Assembly: GCA_964422725.1 (NCBI GenBank)
Contig: CAYRCC010000002.1
Coordinates: 1 to 64,000 of the forward strand
DNA from: CAKSNH01 sp964422725
GTDB lineage: Bacteria; Bacillota; Clostridia; UBA1381
Length of the DNA stretch: 64,000 nucleotides
Reading direction: 5' to 3'
Shown here: positions 24,700-32,840 of the stretch, piece by piece
Numbering within the stretch: the stretch's first letter is position 1
Layout: the number at the start of each line of letters is the position of its first letter
Notes under the pieces: model-generated
Seen by the model: the letters and a program-made list of their open reading frames with translations, nothing else
The model's database searches: none
What the model was told of the DNA's origin: nothing
Position numbers and translations under genes: made by a program

Positions 24700-25056
24700 A
24701 TGGATTATTTGAAAACATTCGTTGTCGGAGGCTTGATATGCGTAGTGGGTCAGATATTAATTGATAAAACAAAGCTCACTCCCGCAAGAATACTCGTAAG
24801 CTTTGTAGTTGCCGGTGTGTTTTTGCAGTTAATCGGGGTTTATGAGCCGATAGTTAAATTTGCAAATGCCGGTGCGACTGTGCCGCTTACCGGGTTTGGG
24901 TATCTTTTGGCAAAGGGCGTACAGCGTGCCGTTATGGAGGACGGCATACTCGGTATTTTCACGGGCGGTATGACCGCCGCCGCCGGTGGTATTACGGCGG
25001 CTATAATATTCGGATTTTTAGCGTCGGTAATATTTAAGGCTAAATCCAAAAAATGA
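24700..25056 (+). CDS. spoVAE: Stage V sporulation protein AE
   Basis: A 118-aa integral membrane protein with three or four hydrophobic segments and the family motifs ARILVSFVVAGVFLQ and GFGYLLAKGVQRAV. It is a membrane component of the SpoVA dipicolinate channel, acting in the forespore inner membrane. CAGGAGG precedes the ATG. It is coupled to spoVAD. Confidence 0.95.
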   Translation: MDYLKTFVVGGLICVVGQILIDKTKLTPARILVSFVVAGVFLQLIGVYEPIVKFANAGATVPLTGFGYLLAKGVQRAVMEDGILGIFTGGMTAAAGGITAAIIFGFLASVIFKAKSKK

Positions 25057-25074
25057 ATTTGTTCAAGGGGATTT

Positions 25075-25180
25075 CGCCGTCCGCGGACAGCGACAACTTT
25101 CCAAAAAATTTTAAACGCTTAGGAATTTCGCACCTTGCGGACGGCGGTTTAAGGCATAGCCCTAAATCGCCGCAAACCTC
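25075..25180. other. Structured intergenic element with inverted repeats
   Basis: CGCCGTCCGC (25075-25084) pairs perfectly with GCGGACGGCG (25137-25146). Overlapping the right arm, GGCGGTTTA-AGG and CCT-AAATCGCC fold a second hairpin. The element lies between the convergent spoVAE and anti-sigma genes. No T run follows, so it is not a plain terminator. It could be a REP-like or small mobile repeat. Confidence 0.5.
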
Positions 25181-25237
25181 AATGGTTTTGCCTACCGTCG
25201 GCATTTCTTAAATTACATTTGCGCCGCCGCACCGCTT

Positions 25238-26020
25238 TTACTTGTTGACAACTTCCTTTGCCATATCCGCAAGCTCGTCAGCCGTCAGTTTGCCGCCTAT
25301 CTGCAACAGACAATATTCCACGCCGTCCTTTTCCCAAATAGCACTCTGCACCTTTTGTGTTTCAACCTCCGATGCGCCTATGCTGAATACTATTTCTCCG
25401 CTTTCCTCGGCTTTTTTATCCTCCTCGGTAAATTCGTAATCTATCGGTACGAACTTATTTATATAACTGTAGTAGTAGATAGATGCGCCGCTTTCGGTCG
25501 CGATTATTTCGCCTTGTTTTTCCGTTTCCGAATTATGCTTATCCTGCGAGAAATATACCATATCACCGTCTTTTTCGTAGTTAAACGATACGGATTTGAA
25601 TTTTTCGATAGAGTTTCTGTTTTCGTCCGTAAAATTATTTTTTACGACACTACCGTCCTTAAATTTGTAACCGTTTGCAAAGGTGTCAATTAAAACAGCT
25701 TTATAACCGATGTCTTTTACAACCTGTTCCTGTGTCGGAAGTGATGTGTAATCCGGTATTGACGATGATGAAGCGAACTGCATTTTCACGATTCCGGTTG
25801 CGGCAAAAGCGGTAACCCCCAAAGCCAAAACTGCCGCTGCCGCAATAAGTACTAACTTTTTCTTTGATTTCATAACATTTAACTTCCTTTCCTTTGATGC
25901 GGAAGCTATTTTGGTATTAACCTTGCATTTGATACTTTGAACATCTATATCAAGTGCCGTACACGAAGTGTTTTCCGACTCCTCAATATTCAATTCTTCA
26001 AACAAATTATTCCTTTTCAT
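25238..26020 (-). CDS. Membrane anti-sigma-like protein
   Basis: A 260-aa protein with a cytoplasmic N-terminus (1-50), one membrane helix (about 54-75; KKLVLIAAAAVLALGVTAFA) and an extracellular domain whose C-terminal half resembles DUF4367-type sensor domains (KVQSAIWEKDGVEYCLLQIGGKLTADEL). It overlaps the upstream ECF sigma gene by ATGA, the standard layout of a sigma factor with its membrane anti-sigma. It probably holds the sigma factor until an envelope signal arrives. The signal is unknown. Confidence 0.82.
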   Translation of the reverse strand: MKRNNLFEELNIEESENTSCTALDIDVQSIKCKVNTKIASASKERKLNVMKSKKKLVLIAAAAVLALGVTAFAATGIVKMQFASSSSIPDYTSLPTQEQVVKDIGYKAVLIDTFANGYKFKDGSVVKNNFTDENRNSIEKFKSVSFNYEKDGDMVYFSQDKHNSETEKQGEIIATESGASIYYYSYINKFVPIDYEFTEEDKKAEESGEIVFSIGASEVETQKVQSAIWEKDGVEYCLLQIGGKLTADELADMAKEVVNK

Positions 26021-26553
26021 AGCATTTCCTCCGCATTTGATAACATTTTTTTGAGTTTGCTTTTTCCTCTTGAAAGCTTGGTTTTTACGGTAGATATATT
26101 AAGCTCGGTTGCTTTGGCTATGACCTTGAGTTTTTCGCCGAATTTGTAGTAACGCACAAAAATTTCATTGTCCGGCTCGCCCAAATCCATAACAGCGCGC
26201 CAAAGGAAATCATCTCTCATTGCTTTATCGGCAAAATCATTATCTGCAAGTTCAATATCATCGAGGCAAACATAGTCTTTTTTACTATGTAATTTCTTTA
26301 ATGCAAAGTTACGCGCCGCTGCCGCTGTATATGACCTTATTGTACCTTTTTCCAAGTCAATGTACTGTGCATTCTTCCAGAGCATAACAAACACATCGGA
26401 AACTATTTCCTCAATATCCTCTTTAGACAGTCCAGTGCCGACCATATTATACAAAACCGTACTCAAATATGGTGTGTAAATTTCGATTGCGTCGTCTATC
26501 GAATTTGGTTCTTTGCTTTTCAGCCGCAAAAGGAGCTTTTTCTCATCCGTCAT
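26017..26553 (-). CDS. RNA polymerase ECF sigma factor
   Basis: A 178-aa sigma-70 family protein: region 2 around residues 20-90 (SKEDIEEIVSDVFVMLWKN) and region 4 around 115-170 (FVRYYKFGEKLKVIAKATELNISTVKTKLSRGKSKLKK). It directs polymerase to envelope-response promoters and often to its own. The start is placed at ATG 26553, with GGTAGG upstream; ATG 26571 is the alternative. It is coupled to the anti-sigma gene. Confidence 0.92.
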   Translation of the reverse strand: MTDEKKLLLRLKSKEPNSIDDAIEIYTPYLSTVLYNMVGTGLSKEDIEEIVSDVFVMLWKNAQYIDLEKGTIRSYTAAAARNFALKKLHSKKDYVCLDDIELADNDFADKAMRDDFLWRAVMDLGEPDNEIFVRYYKFGEKLKVIAKATELNISTVKTKLSRGKSKLKKMLSNAEEML

Positions 26554-26568
26554 TTTCAACCTACCTAC

Positions 26569-26820
26569 CATTATAAAGTTAAAGGCTGTTAACCTTTACG
26601 CTTTTATATATCCGGAAAATCATCAAAAAGTTTCACTTTTTGCAAAAAATATTTGTATTCTTTGTTTTACGCATTAAAACCGCACACCTCTAAAACACCT
26701 TACATCAGCCGTTGTCTGTGCAAAACAAAAAGAATGTTTATCAATACAACCCAACATCGGAATTTTATATCAATATAACATTCTTTTCATTTTATATCAA
26801 TCATTAATTTTTGTAATCGT
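26569..26820. other. Intergenic region upstream of the sigma operon, no gene seen
   Basis: About 250 A+T-rich bases. A small AAAGG/CCTTT inverted repeat lies just upstream of the sigma gene. No open frame, RNA gene or firm promoter was recognised. Confidence 0.5.
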
Positions 26821-26866
26821 CCTTCGCGCGCCGGAAATCTTTCCGATACGCTTTTTGAAAGGCTTA
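26821..26866 (-). repeat. Single copy of the dispersed 3' element
   Basis: Read on the minus strand from the TtcA-like stop codon, the sequence shares AAGCCTTT, then GTATCGGAAAGAT, TCCGGCGC and AAG in the same order and near-identical spacing as the unit at 11757-11805. In both places it directly follows the end of a gene in the same orientation. Confidence 0.6.
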
Positions 26867-27583
26867 ACGATTTTTTGTATTCCAACCATCAATAGTGCTG
26901 TCTTTAACCGCAGTAAACAGCCGCGTTTTTAAACCGCGGTTTGTGTTCTTATCAAGATACTTTATAATATCCTTTATTTCCTGACGCTTTGTATGTCCGT
27001 CAGCCGGACACTGACTTTTCACTACCGGCAGCGGCAAACGCCGCGCCGCACCCACAATATCCTTTTCCGGCACATAAATCATAGGCCGTATCTGATATAT
27101 ATCAGTCCTGTCCAAATATGTAACCGGCGAAAAACAGCTTATTCTGCCCTCATATAAAAGACTCAAAAAGAAAGTTTCCAGTACATCATCTTTATGATGT
27201 CCGAGCGCAACACGTCTGCACCCTTGCTCTATTACAACGTCGTTGAGCGCACCGCGGCGCATCTTCGCGCAAAGCGAACATGGATTTTTTTCTTTTCTAA
27301 GGTCAAAAATCACTTCTTTTATATTAGTCTTTTTTACTATATATTCCACACCGAGTCTGTCACACATTTCCCGTATCGGCGAATAATCCGCGTTATACCC
27401 CATATCGAGTGTAATTGCGACAACTTCAAATTTCTTGGGATAATATTTAGATAAATCGGCAAGTGAATGAAGCAACGCAAGACTGTCTTTCCCACCCGAC
27501 ACACCGACCGCAACTCTGTCGCCGTCATCTATCATATCATATTCTTCTATAGCTTTTCTTACATAACTTGTAATTTTTTTCAT
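26864..27583 (-). CDS. TtcA-like tRNA thiolation ATPase
   Basis: A 239-aa PP-loop ATPase of the TtcA/TilS superfamily. The adenylation motif is SGGKDS (29-34). Cys102 and Cys105 (PCSLC) plus Cys192 (QCPADG) match the three iron-sulfur ligands of TtcA, which thiolates cytidine 32 of tRNA. LGHHKDD is also present. The Cys set favours TtcA over TilS. The exact target in Firmicutes members is less certain. It is the last gene of a recX-rimO-pgsA-ttcA-like run. Confidence 0.9.
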   Translation of the reverse strand: MKKITSYVRKAIEEYDMIDDGDRVAVGVSGGKDSLALLHSLADLSKYYPKKFEVVAITLDMGYNADYSPIREMCDRLGVEYIVKKTNIKEVIFDLRKEKNPCSLCAKMRRGALNDVVIEQGCRRVALGHHKDDVLETFFLSLLYEGRISCFSPVTYLDRTDIYQIRPMIYVPEKDIVGAARRLPLPVVKSQCPADGHTKRQEIKDIIKYLDKNTNRGLKTRLFTAVKDSTIDGWNTKNR

Positions 27584-27589
27584 ATAAGC

Positions 27590-28144
27590 CTATTTCATCT
27601 CCATAAGTTTCCAATTTTTAACCAAGTAGTCAATACCCGAAAATACCGTCAGTGCAACCGTAATCCACATAAGAACGTCGGTTATCGGCTGTGCGATAAC
27701 TGCACGTGCCGGTATAAAATCAGCCTCATTCAGTATTATTGCCGCAATAATTGCCACCATTTGCATAACCGTTTTCAATTTCCCCCAAAAACTCGCCGCA
27801 ATTACTTTGCCCTCGCCGACTGCCAACAGCCGTATTCCCGAAACGACAAACTCTCTTGCCAGTATAACAAACAACGCCCACGGTGCTACTCTGCCGTCAC
27901 CGACAAAAACCACAAATGCAGCTGTTGTAAGCATTTTATCCGCCAACGGGTCAACAAATTTTCCGAAAGTAGTTATCTGATTATATTTTCTTGCTATATA
28001 GCCGTCAATTCCGTCCGTTGCCGATGCAATCACAAACACTGCCAGTGCAAGCCAATGCCAGCCTGTTCCCGGCAGCATAAGAAAAATCATAAACAGCGGT
28101 ACAAGCAATATTCGTGTAAGAGTTATTTTATTTGCAGTATTCAT
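27590..28144 (-). CDS. pgsA: CDP-diacylglycerol-glycerol-3-phosphate 3-phosphatidyltransferase
   Basis: Makes phosphatidylglycerol phosphate, the first committed step to phosphatidylglycerol. The 184-aa membrane protein shows the full CDP-alcohol phosphotransferase motif, with DGIDGYIAR followed by GKFVDPLAD, and about five membrane segments. ATG 28144 follows AAGGAA; an upstream in-frame ATG lies inside rimO. The rimO-pgsA order is common in Clostridia. Confidence 0.95.
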   Translation of the reverse strand: MNTANKITLTRILLVPLFMIFLMLPGTGWHWLALAVFVIASATDGIDGYIARKYNQITTFGKFVDPLADKMLTTAAFVVFVGDGRVAPWALFVILAREFVVSGIRLLAVGEGKVIAASFWGKLKTVMQMVAIIAAIILNEADFIPARAVIAQPITDVLMWITVALTVFSGIDYLVKNWKLMEMK

Positions 28145-28172
28145 ATAATTTCCTTTCCGCATAAGCCTTCTA

Positions 28173-29501
28173 CTAATCGACGATTTCACCCGTAAGGTCA
28201 TATTCGTCAAAATCCAATATCTTCACCTTTACTATTTCGCCCATCTCAACCTCATCATGCGCGGCAAAGTATACTCTGCCGTCCACACCGATACTGTCAC
28301 CGCGACTTCTTCCGTAATACATAAAATTGTCCTCGTCATACCCCTCGGTAATAACCTCAGTCACACTCCCAAGCTTTTCTTCATTCAGCTCACGCGAAAT
28401 TGTCTGCTGAATACTCATCAGTATATCACGCCGCTCCTGCTTTACCTGTTCGTCAAGCTGACCGTCAAACTCCGCCGCCGGAGTATCCTCCTCCGGCGAA
28501 TACGCAAACACACCCATTCTGTCAAAACGCATTTCCTTTACAAATTCGCAAAGCTCATCAAACTGCTCCTGTGTTTCCCCCGGAAATCCAACTATTATAG
28601 ATGTTCTTATTGTGCAATTGTCCAGCTTTTCGCGCATTTTTTCTATTTTTTCCCTAATTTGTGCCTTGCTTGTACGCCTAGCCATACGGCGCAGAATTTC
28701 ATCGTTTGCATGCTGAATAGGCATATCGATGTAATTGCATATTTTGTCATATTTGGACATTGTTTCTATTAATTCGTCCGTCACTGCCTCGGTATAGAAA
28801 TAGTGCAGTCTTATCCAGTCTATTTTCTCTATTTTACAAAGCTCCTCCAGCAATACATCAAGCGAGTATTTACCGTACAAATCCTTTCCGTAACGCGTGG
28901 TGTCCTGTGCGATTATAATAAGCTCCCTGACTCCGCCGTCCGCGAGTCTTTGAGCCTCATTTACAATATCTTCAATTTTTCTGCTTCGGAATTTACCTCT
29001 TATCATAGGTATTGCACAATATGTGCAGTTATTGTTACAACCGTCCGCAATTTTCAAATATGCGCTGTGCGGCGGTGTGGTCAGGATTCTCGGCAGTCCC
29101 TCAGCAACATCGCGGTCCTTATGACCGAATACAATGCTCCTTTCGCCGTTAAAGGCACGGTTTATTGTATCCGCAATCGCATCATAGTCACCCGTACCCA
29201 AAAGCGCATCAACCTCCGGCAGTTCTTCCATCAGCTGTGTGTTGTAACGCTCCGCAAGGCAACCCGTCGCAATAAGCAGTCTACAGCGACCTTTTTTATA
29301 TTCCGCCATTTCCAATATCGTATCAATTGATTCCTGTTTTGCCGATTCGATAAAGCCACACGTATTTACTATAATAACGTCGGCGTTCTGCGGCTGTGCA
29401 ACTATTTTATGTCCGCTGCCGGCTAAAAGTCCGAGCATAATTTCCGAATCCGTCTGGTTTTTCGCGCAGCCAAGCGACACAATTCCTATATTATATCCCA
29501 T
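28173..29501 (-). CDS. rimO: Ribosomal protein S12 methylthiotransferase
   Basis: A radical SAM enzyme that adds a methylthio group to the conserved Asp of ribosomal protein S12. The 442-aa protein has the N-terminal auxiliary cluster cysteines (Cys12, Cys48, Cys81), the radical SAM motif CNNNCTYC (Cys155/159/162) and a C-terminal TRAM domain (about 375-442). SLGCAKNQTDSE at the start and IPMIRGKFRSR are diagnostic of RimO rather than MiaB. It overlaps recX by 11 nt. Confidence 0.96.
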   Translation of the reverse strand: MGYNIGIVSLGCAKNQTDSEIMLGLLAGSGHKIVAQPQNADVIIVNTCGFIESAKQESIDTILEMAEYKKGRCRLLIATGCLAERYNTQLMEELPEVDALLGTGDYDAIADTINRAFNGERSIVFGHKDRDVAEGLPRILTTPPHSAYLKIADGCNNNCTYCAIPMIRGKFRSRKIEDIVNEAQRLADGGVRELIIIAQDTTRYGKDLYGKYSLDVLLEELCKIEKIDWIRLHYFYTEAVTDELIETMSKYDKICNYIDMPIQHANDEILRRMARRTSKAQIREKIEKMREKLDNCTIRTSIIVGFPGETQEQFDELCEFVKEMRFDRMGVFAYSPEEDTPAAEFDGQLDEQVKQERRDILMSIQQTISRELNEEKLGSVTEVITEGYDEDNFMYYGRSRGDSIGVDGRVYFAAHDEVEMGEIVKVKILDFDEYDLTGEIVD

Positions 29502-29952
29502 TTTCCGCTTCCTCTCTGACTAAATCTATACACTTAAAAATATCTCCGACACTGTATCCGCGGTTTGCAAAATATCTGACGGTTCTGTCAATATTCTTTC
29601 TTTCAAAGTCACCGCCGAGCTTGTTCTCCACAAGCGGATACAAGGTCTGTGTTTCGTCTGTTTCCAGTTCTTCAACGGTATCGGCGATAATTGAGCTGTC
29701 AATACCTTTTTGCGCAAGCTCTTGCTTTATTCTGTGTTTGCCGAATTTCTTATTCTCACTTAAATGTTCGGCAAAAATTCTCGCATATTCACGGTCATTT
29801 ACTATGCCGTAATCTTCCAAATCAGCAATAACAGCATCGGCAATTTCAGGCTCCGCACCTTTTTGTATAAGCTTACGCTTTAAGTCATACGCCGAATGTA
29901 TACGTATATCCAGTATACATAATGCACGCTCTCTTGCCTGTTCAAAATCCAT
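29491..29952 (-). CDS. recX: Regulatory protein RecX
   Basis: RecX modulates RecA filaments. The 153-aa all-helical protein has the tandem three-helix repeats typical of the family: LDIRIHSAYDLKRKLIQKG, then DLEDYGIVNDREYARIFAEH, then KFGKHRIKQELAQKGI. ATG 29952 was chosen because GAGG lies 9 nt upstream and it matches family length; two upstream in-frame ATGs lack a ribosome site. recA is not in the window. Confidence 0.93.
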   Translation of the reverse strand: MDFEQARERALCILDIRIHSAYDLKRKLIQKGAEPEIADAVIADLEDYGIVNDREYARIFAEHLSENKKFGKHRIKQELAQKGIDSSIIADTVEELETDETQTLYPLVENKLGGDFERKNIDRTVRYFANRGYSVGDIFKCIDLVREEAENGI

Positions 29953-30076
29953 AACCGCTTTCCTCGTTTTCACCATATTTGCGGAACAATCTGCCCCACA
30001 ATAAATATTATACATTCAAATCGCAATTATTGCAACTGTTTTTAATGTTTGGCTGTGCAAAAAAGCTCAAACGGAA

Positions 30077-30124
30077 AATGCAGAGCATACTTGCCCGCAA
30101 TCGCCGGCAAATACACTCTGCATT
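30077..30124. other. Nested hairpin between recX and the glycan operon
   Basis: AATGCAGAG (30077-30085) pairs with CTCTGCATT (30116-30124), and TTGCC/GGCAA pairs inside. On the minus strand it is followed by TTTTCC. It could be a weak terminator or a processed leader of recX. The rest of the 354-bp gap shows only the terminator at 30233. Confidence 0.45.
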
Positions 30125-30232
30125 ATTTATTTCGATTTACTTGTGCCGCAGCCGCCGTCACGCAATTTCATTTACTCCCAACCATTGACAAATAGCCCAA
30201 CAAATATTTTTCAAGCAAACTATATATTTTTC

Positions 30233-30265
30233 TATAAAACAAAAATGCTTGCAAGAACATTTTTG
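30233..30265 (-). terminator. Terminator of the glycan operon
   Basis: On the minus strand, CAAAAATG / CATTTTTG (8 bp, 10-nt loop) is followed by TTTTAT. It lies about 40 nt after the stop of the last operon gene. Confidence 0.75.
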
Positions 30266-30306
30266 CACAATCGACAATAAAAGCCGCCGACTGACAGCAC
30301 TGAGCA

Positions 30307-31293
30307 TCAACTGTTATGAGCACATTTAACCATATCTCCGACTAAATCTTTATACATTTCTTCCAATATCTTTGTCGGTTTCCAGCCAAGCCGCCGCAGT
30401 TTATCCGAGGACAGCCTGAGTTCTGTTGCGGGTGCGTAACCATACCTTGCTGAATTTTCGGTTTCATATACAACACTGATTTTACCGTCTGCAAGCTTTT
30501 CCGCAACTAACTGTGCCATTTCGCGTATTCGCATTGTGTTTTCCTCGTTCACCACATTGTACACTTCACCGTTCTCCCCTTTATGCAATATAGTAAATAT
30601 CGCATTTACAACATCTTCGGAAGCACAGTAGTTTCCCATCGACATTCCCAAAGTTCTGAGCACAATATCCTTGTTTTCAATCACCGCCCTTGCAAACTGT
30701 ACAAAAACACGGTTATCCCCCTGCAAAACTCCCTTTCCGAAAGTCTGCGCAAGACGTGCAATTCTCACCGGAACTCCATACTCCTGACAGTAAATATGGC
30801 AATAATGTTCAGCCATACGTTTTCCCATCGAATAACAGCTGCGCACCGAACTTAAATCAATACTTCCAAGCTGTTCTTCCGAACGTGCCGTTCCCGTATC
30901 TTCAACCAAACCATAAACCTCCATTGACGATACGTACACCATCGCTTTAACCTTCTTTGCTCTTGCAAACTCCAATACACTCTGTGTTCCCAAAACTATT
31001 CCGTTTGCCACCTCAACAGGCTTTTCAACCATTTCGGACGATTTGGTGACCGATGCGCAATGAATTATGTAATCTATATGGTTTTCAATATCGGCGCTGT
31101 TAATTTTTTCGACTGACGTATTTATAAATTCCAATCTTAAATTATCATATTCCGAATACATAAACTCCGCTTTCTTTATATCACGCACAGGCAATATTAT
31201 TCTTGCGTTTTCATATTCATCTAAAATCCTATCAACCAATAAATGTCCTATAAAACCGGTCGCGCCGGTAATCAAAAACACAGTATTATTCAT
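30307..31293 (-). CDS. NAD-dependent sugar epimerase/dehydratase (extended SDR)
   Basis: A 328-aa extended short-chain dehydrogenase. The nucleotide site is GATGFIG (residues 10-16), and the catalytic Tyr/Lys are in YSMGKRMAE. SSMEVYG supplies the Ser. Members act on nucleotide sugars (4-epimerization, 4,6-dehydration or reduction), and the substrate is not evident. It is the last gene of the operon and its ATG overlaps the upstream stop by 4 nt. Confidence 0.9.
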   Translation of the reverse strand: MNNTVFLITGATGFIGHLLVDRILDEYENARIILPVRDIKKAEFMYSEYDNLRLEFINTSVEKINSADIENHIDYIIHCASVTKSSEMVEKPVEVANGIVLGTQSVLEFARAKKVKAMVYVSSMEVYGLVEDTGTARSEEQLGSIDLSSVRSCYSMGKRMAEHYCHIYCQEYGVPVRIARLAQTFGKGVLQGDNRVFVQFARAVIENKDIVLRTLGMSMGNYCASEDVVNAIFTILHKGENGEVYNVVNEENTMRIREMAQLVAEKLADGKISVVYETENSARYGYAPATELRLSSDKLRRLGWKPTKILEEMYKDLVGDMVKCAHNS

Positions 31294-32510
31294 ATATGCT
31301 TTACCTCAATATTATCCCAGCCGTCTAACCCAAAAAAATCTATAACTTTCCACTTCGTATCACTGTAACAGCAATCGGGATACAAAGCCGTCTTTTTACA
31401 TTCCGCCTCTTTTATAACATCACATACTCCGCTCCTAACACCTATAAAAGTCCCGGCATATTCAACCGCTGACTTCAGTTCATCTAACGGCACTCTTAAT
31501 TCGGCCGTTTCGGCAAGTGCCTCTTCTTCACCGGTTACATTGGTAAAAATTTTATATCCCATATTTTTATAATGAGAAATAATTTTAAACCAAATATCCT
31601 TATCAATTCCGGCTACAGACTTTGAATAAGGTGCCAAAATAACAGTTTTTCCTTGGCTGATTATATCCAAACCGCGGAATTTTTTACAGGCTGTCGGTTT
31701 CTGCGGTACTGACTCTTTATCCAATCCATACACGCCATATTTATAAAAATCTTCAAACTTTATAAACTTAACCTTTAACGCCTGAATCATTTTATTGGTA
31801 TAGGGTCTGTCGTGATGAGCTATAAATGCATTTTTTTCATCAGTATACAGCACAGCCTGTACCAATTCGTCCATTTCATTTTGCAAAATCGTCATTACAT
31901 TCCCGACACCGAACATCTTGACAATTCTGCCGCACGCATTTCCTACGGCAATAACGGTGTAATCAAAAATATTGTTTTTATCCAAATAATATTTCAAATA
32001 TGACATCGCATAGTATACATCACCCAACGCATTAAACGGACATAATATCAAAAAGCTGTTTTTATACTCTCGTTTTATACTTTCAAGCAGTGCAATTCCT
32101 CGTTTTACTCTCTTGTACTTTTTGTCAACTACATTCCGGGAAAGTGAATATTCCGAGAATGTATTGTATTCTACAACCTTTTCTATATCTCCTTTATAAC
32201 CGATGTCGCTAAGCTGCTTCACCATTGCCGCATACGCTCTCGATGCAATACAGACAACAGACTGCTTGGAATTATCCGACATTACAGTCTGCGGCGGAAC
32301 AATCGGAACACTTTCGTATGAACTGCCGTGTTTGGCTATGTTGTTGTCAAGTATGGCAACAGGAGTATAACCGTAAAACACAAGCATTTTCACCAATTCC
32401 TCGGTAGCATTGCAGTGTCCGAAAAGATATATGCTTTTACCCGCAAACCCATTTTCGCGTATTAACGATTCAACATTAGTTTTCATTTCATCATAGTGCT
32501 GTTTATCCAT
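31290..32510 (-). CDS. Rossmann-domain/glycosyltransferase-9-like fusion protein
   Basis: A 406-aa protein in two parts. Residues 20-120 form a Rossmann-like domain (SIYLFGHCNATEELVKM, AILDNN), which recurs in other proteins of this operon. Residues 150-400 resemble GT-B transferases of the heptosyltransferase family (LILCPFNALGDVYYAMSYLKYYL, then GVRSGVCDVIKEA near the C-terminus). It is a clear relative of the protein at 42368. Probable glycosyltransferase; donor and acceptor are unknown. GGGTGAG precedes the ATG. Confidence 0.8.
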   Translation of the reverse strand: MDKQHYDEMKTNVESLIRENGFAGKSIYLFGHCNATEELVKMLVFYGYTPVAILDNNIAKHGSSYESVPIVPPQTVMSDNSKQSVVCIASRAYAAMVKQLSDIGYKGDIEKVVEYNTFSEYSLSRNVVDKKYKRVKRGIALLESIKREYKNSFLILCPFNALGDVYYAMSYLKYYLDKNNIFDYTVIAVGNACGRIVKMFGVGNVMTILQNEMDELVQAVLYTDEKNAFIAHHDRPYTNKMIQALKVKFIKFEDFYKYGVYGLDKESVPQKPTACKKFRGLDIISQGKTVILAPYSKSVAGIDKDIWFKIISHYKNMGYKIFTNVTGEEEALAETAELRVPLDELKSAVEYAGTFIGVRSGVCDVIKEAECKKTALYPDCCYSDTKWKVIDFFGLDGWDNIEVKHI

Positions 32511-32513
32511 AAC

Positions 32514-32813
32514 TCACCCATTTATAACCAACTTTAACAGTTCATTACTGTTTATAATTTTCGTATTATACAAATTCCAAAGTCCGACAAAGCGACTTTC
32601 CGTTGCCGAAATGACAATAATTTTATCCGTAAATTCGTATAACGTATACAAACGTTTGATATCTTCATTATTTTCCTCAAACAGAATCAATATGTCATCA
32701 CCGACAAATTTGTCTTTTTTGCATACTTTGAACCATTTACAAACAACTTCATCAGTTAAAATAACTATTTTTCTGTATTTATTTACGCACAATTCAATTT
32801 CGGATATATTCAT
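32514..32813 (-). CDS. Small protein of unknown function in glycan operon
   Basis: A 99-aa protein not recognised as a known family. It has an alternating alpha/beta pattern: strands ILTDEVV, DDILILFEEN and KIIVISATES, with helices between. No signal peptide or membrane segment. The stretch DDILILFEENNEDIKRLYTL resembles NEVVLIFPENDEELINCIL in the protein at 43744, and both genes directly precede a Rossmann/GT9-like fusion gene. It may be a partner of that transferase (inference). Confidence 0.75.
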   Translation of the reverse strand: MNISEIELCVNKYRKIVILTDEVVCKWFKVCKKDKFVGDDILILFEENNEDIKRLYTLYEFTDKIIVISATESRFVGLWNLYNTKIINSNELLKLVING

Positions 32814-32840
32814 ATTATAATGTTCCTTTTTAATTAACGC

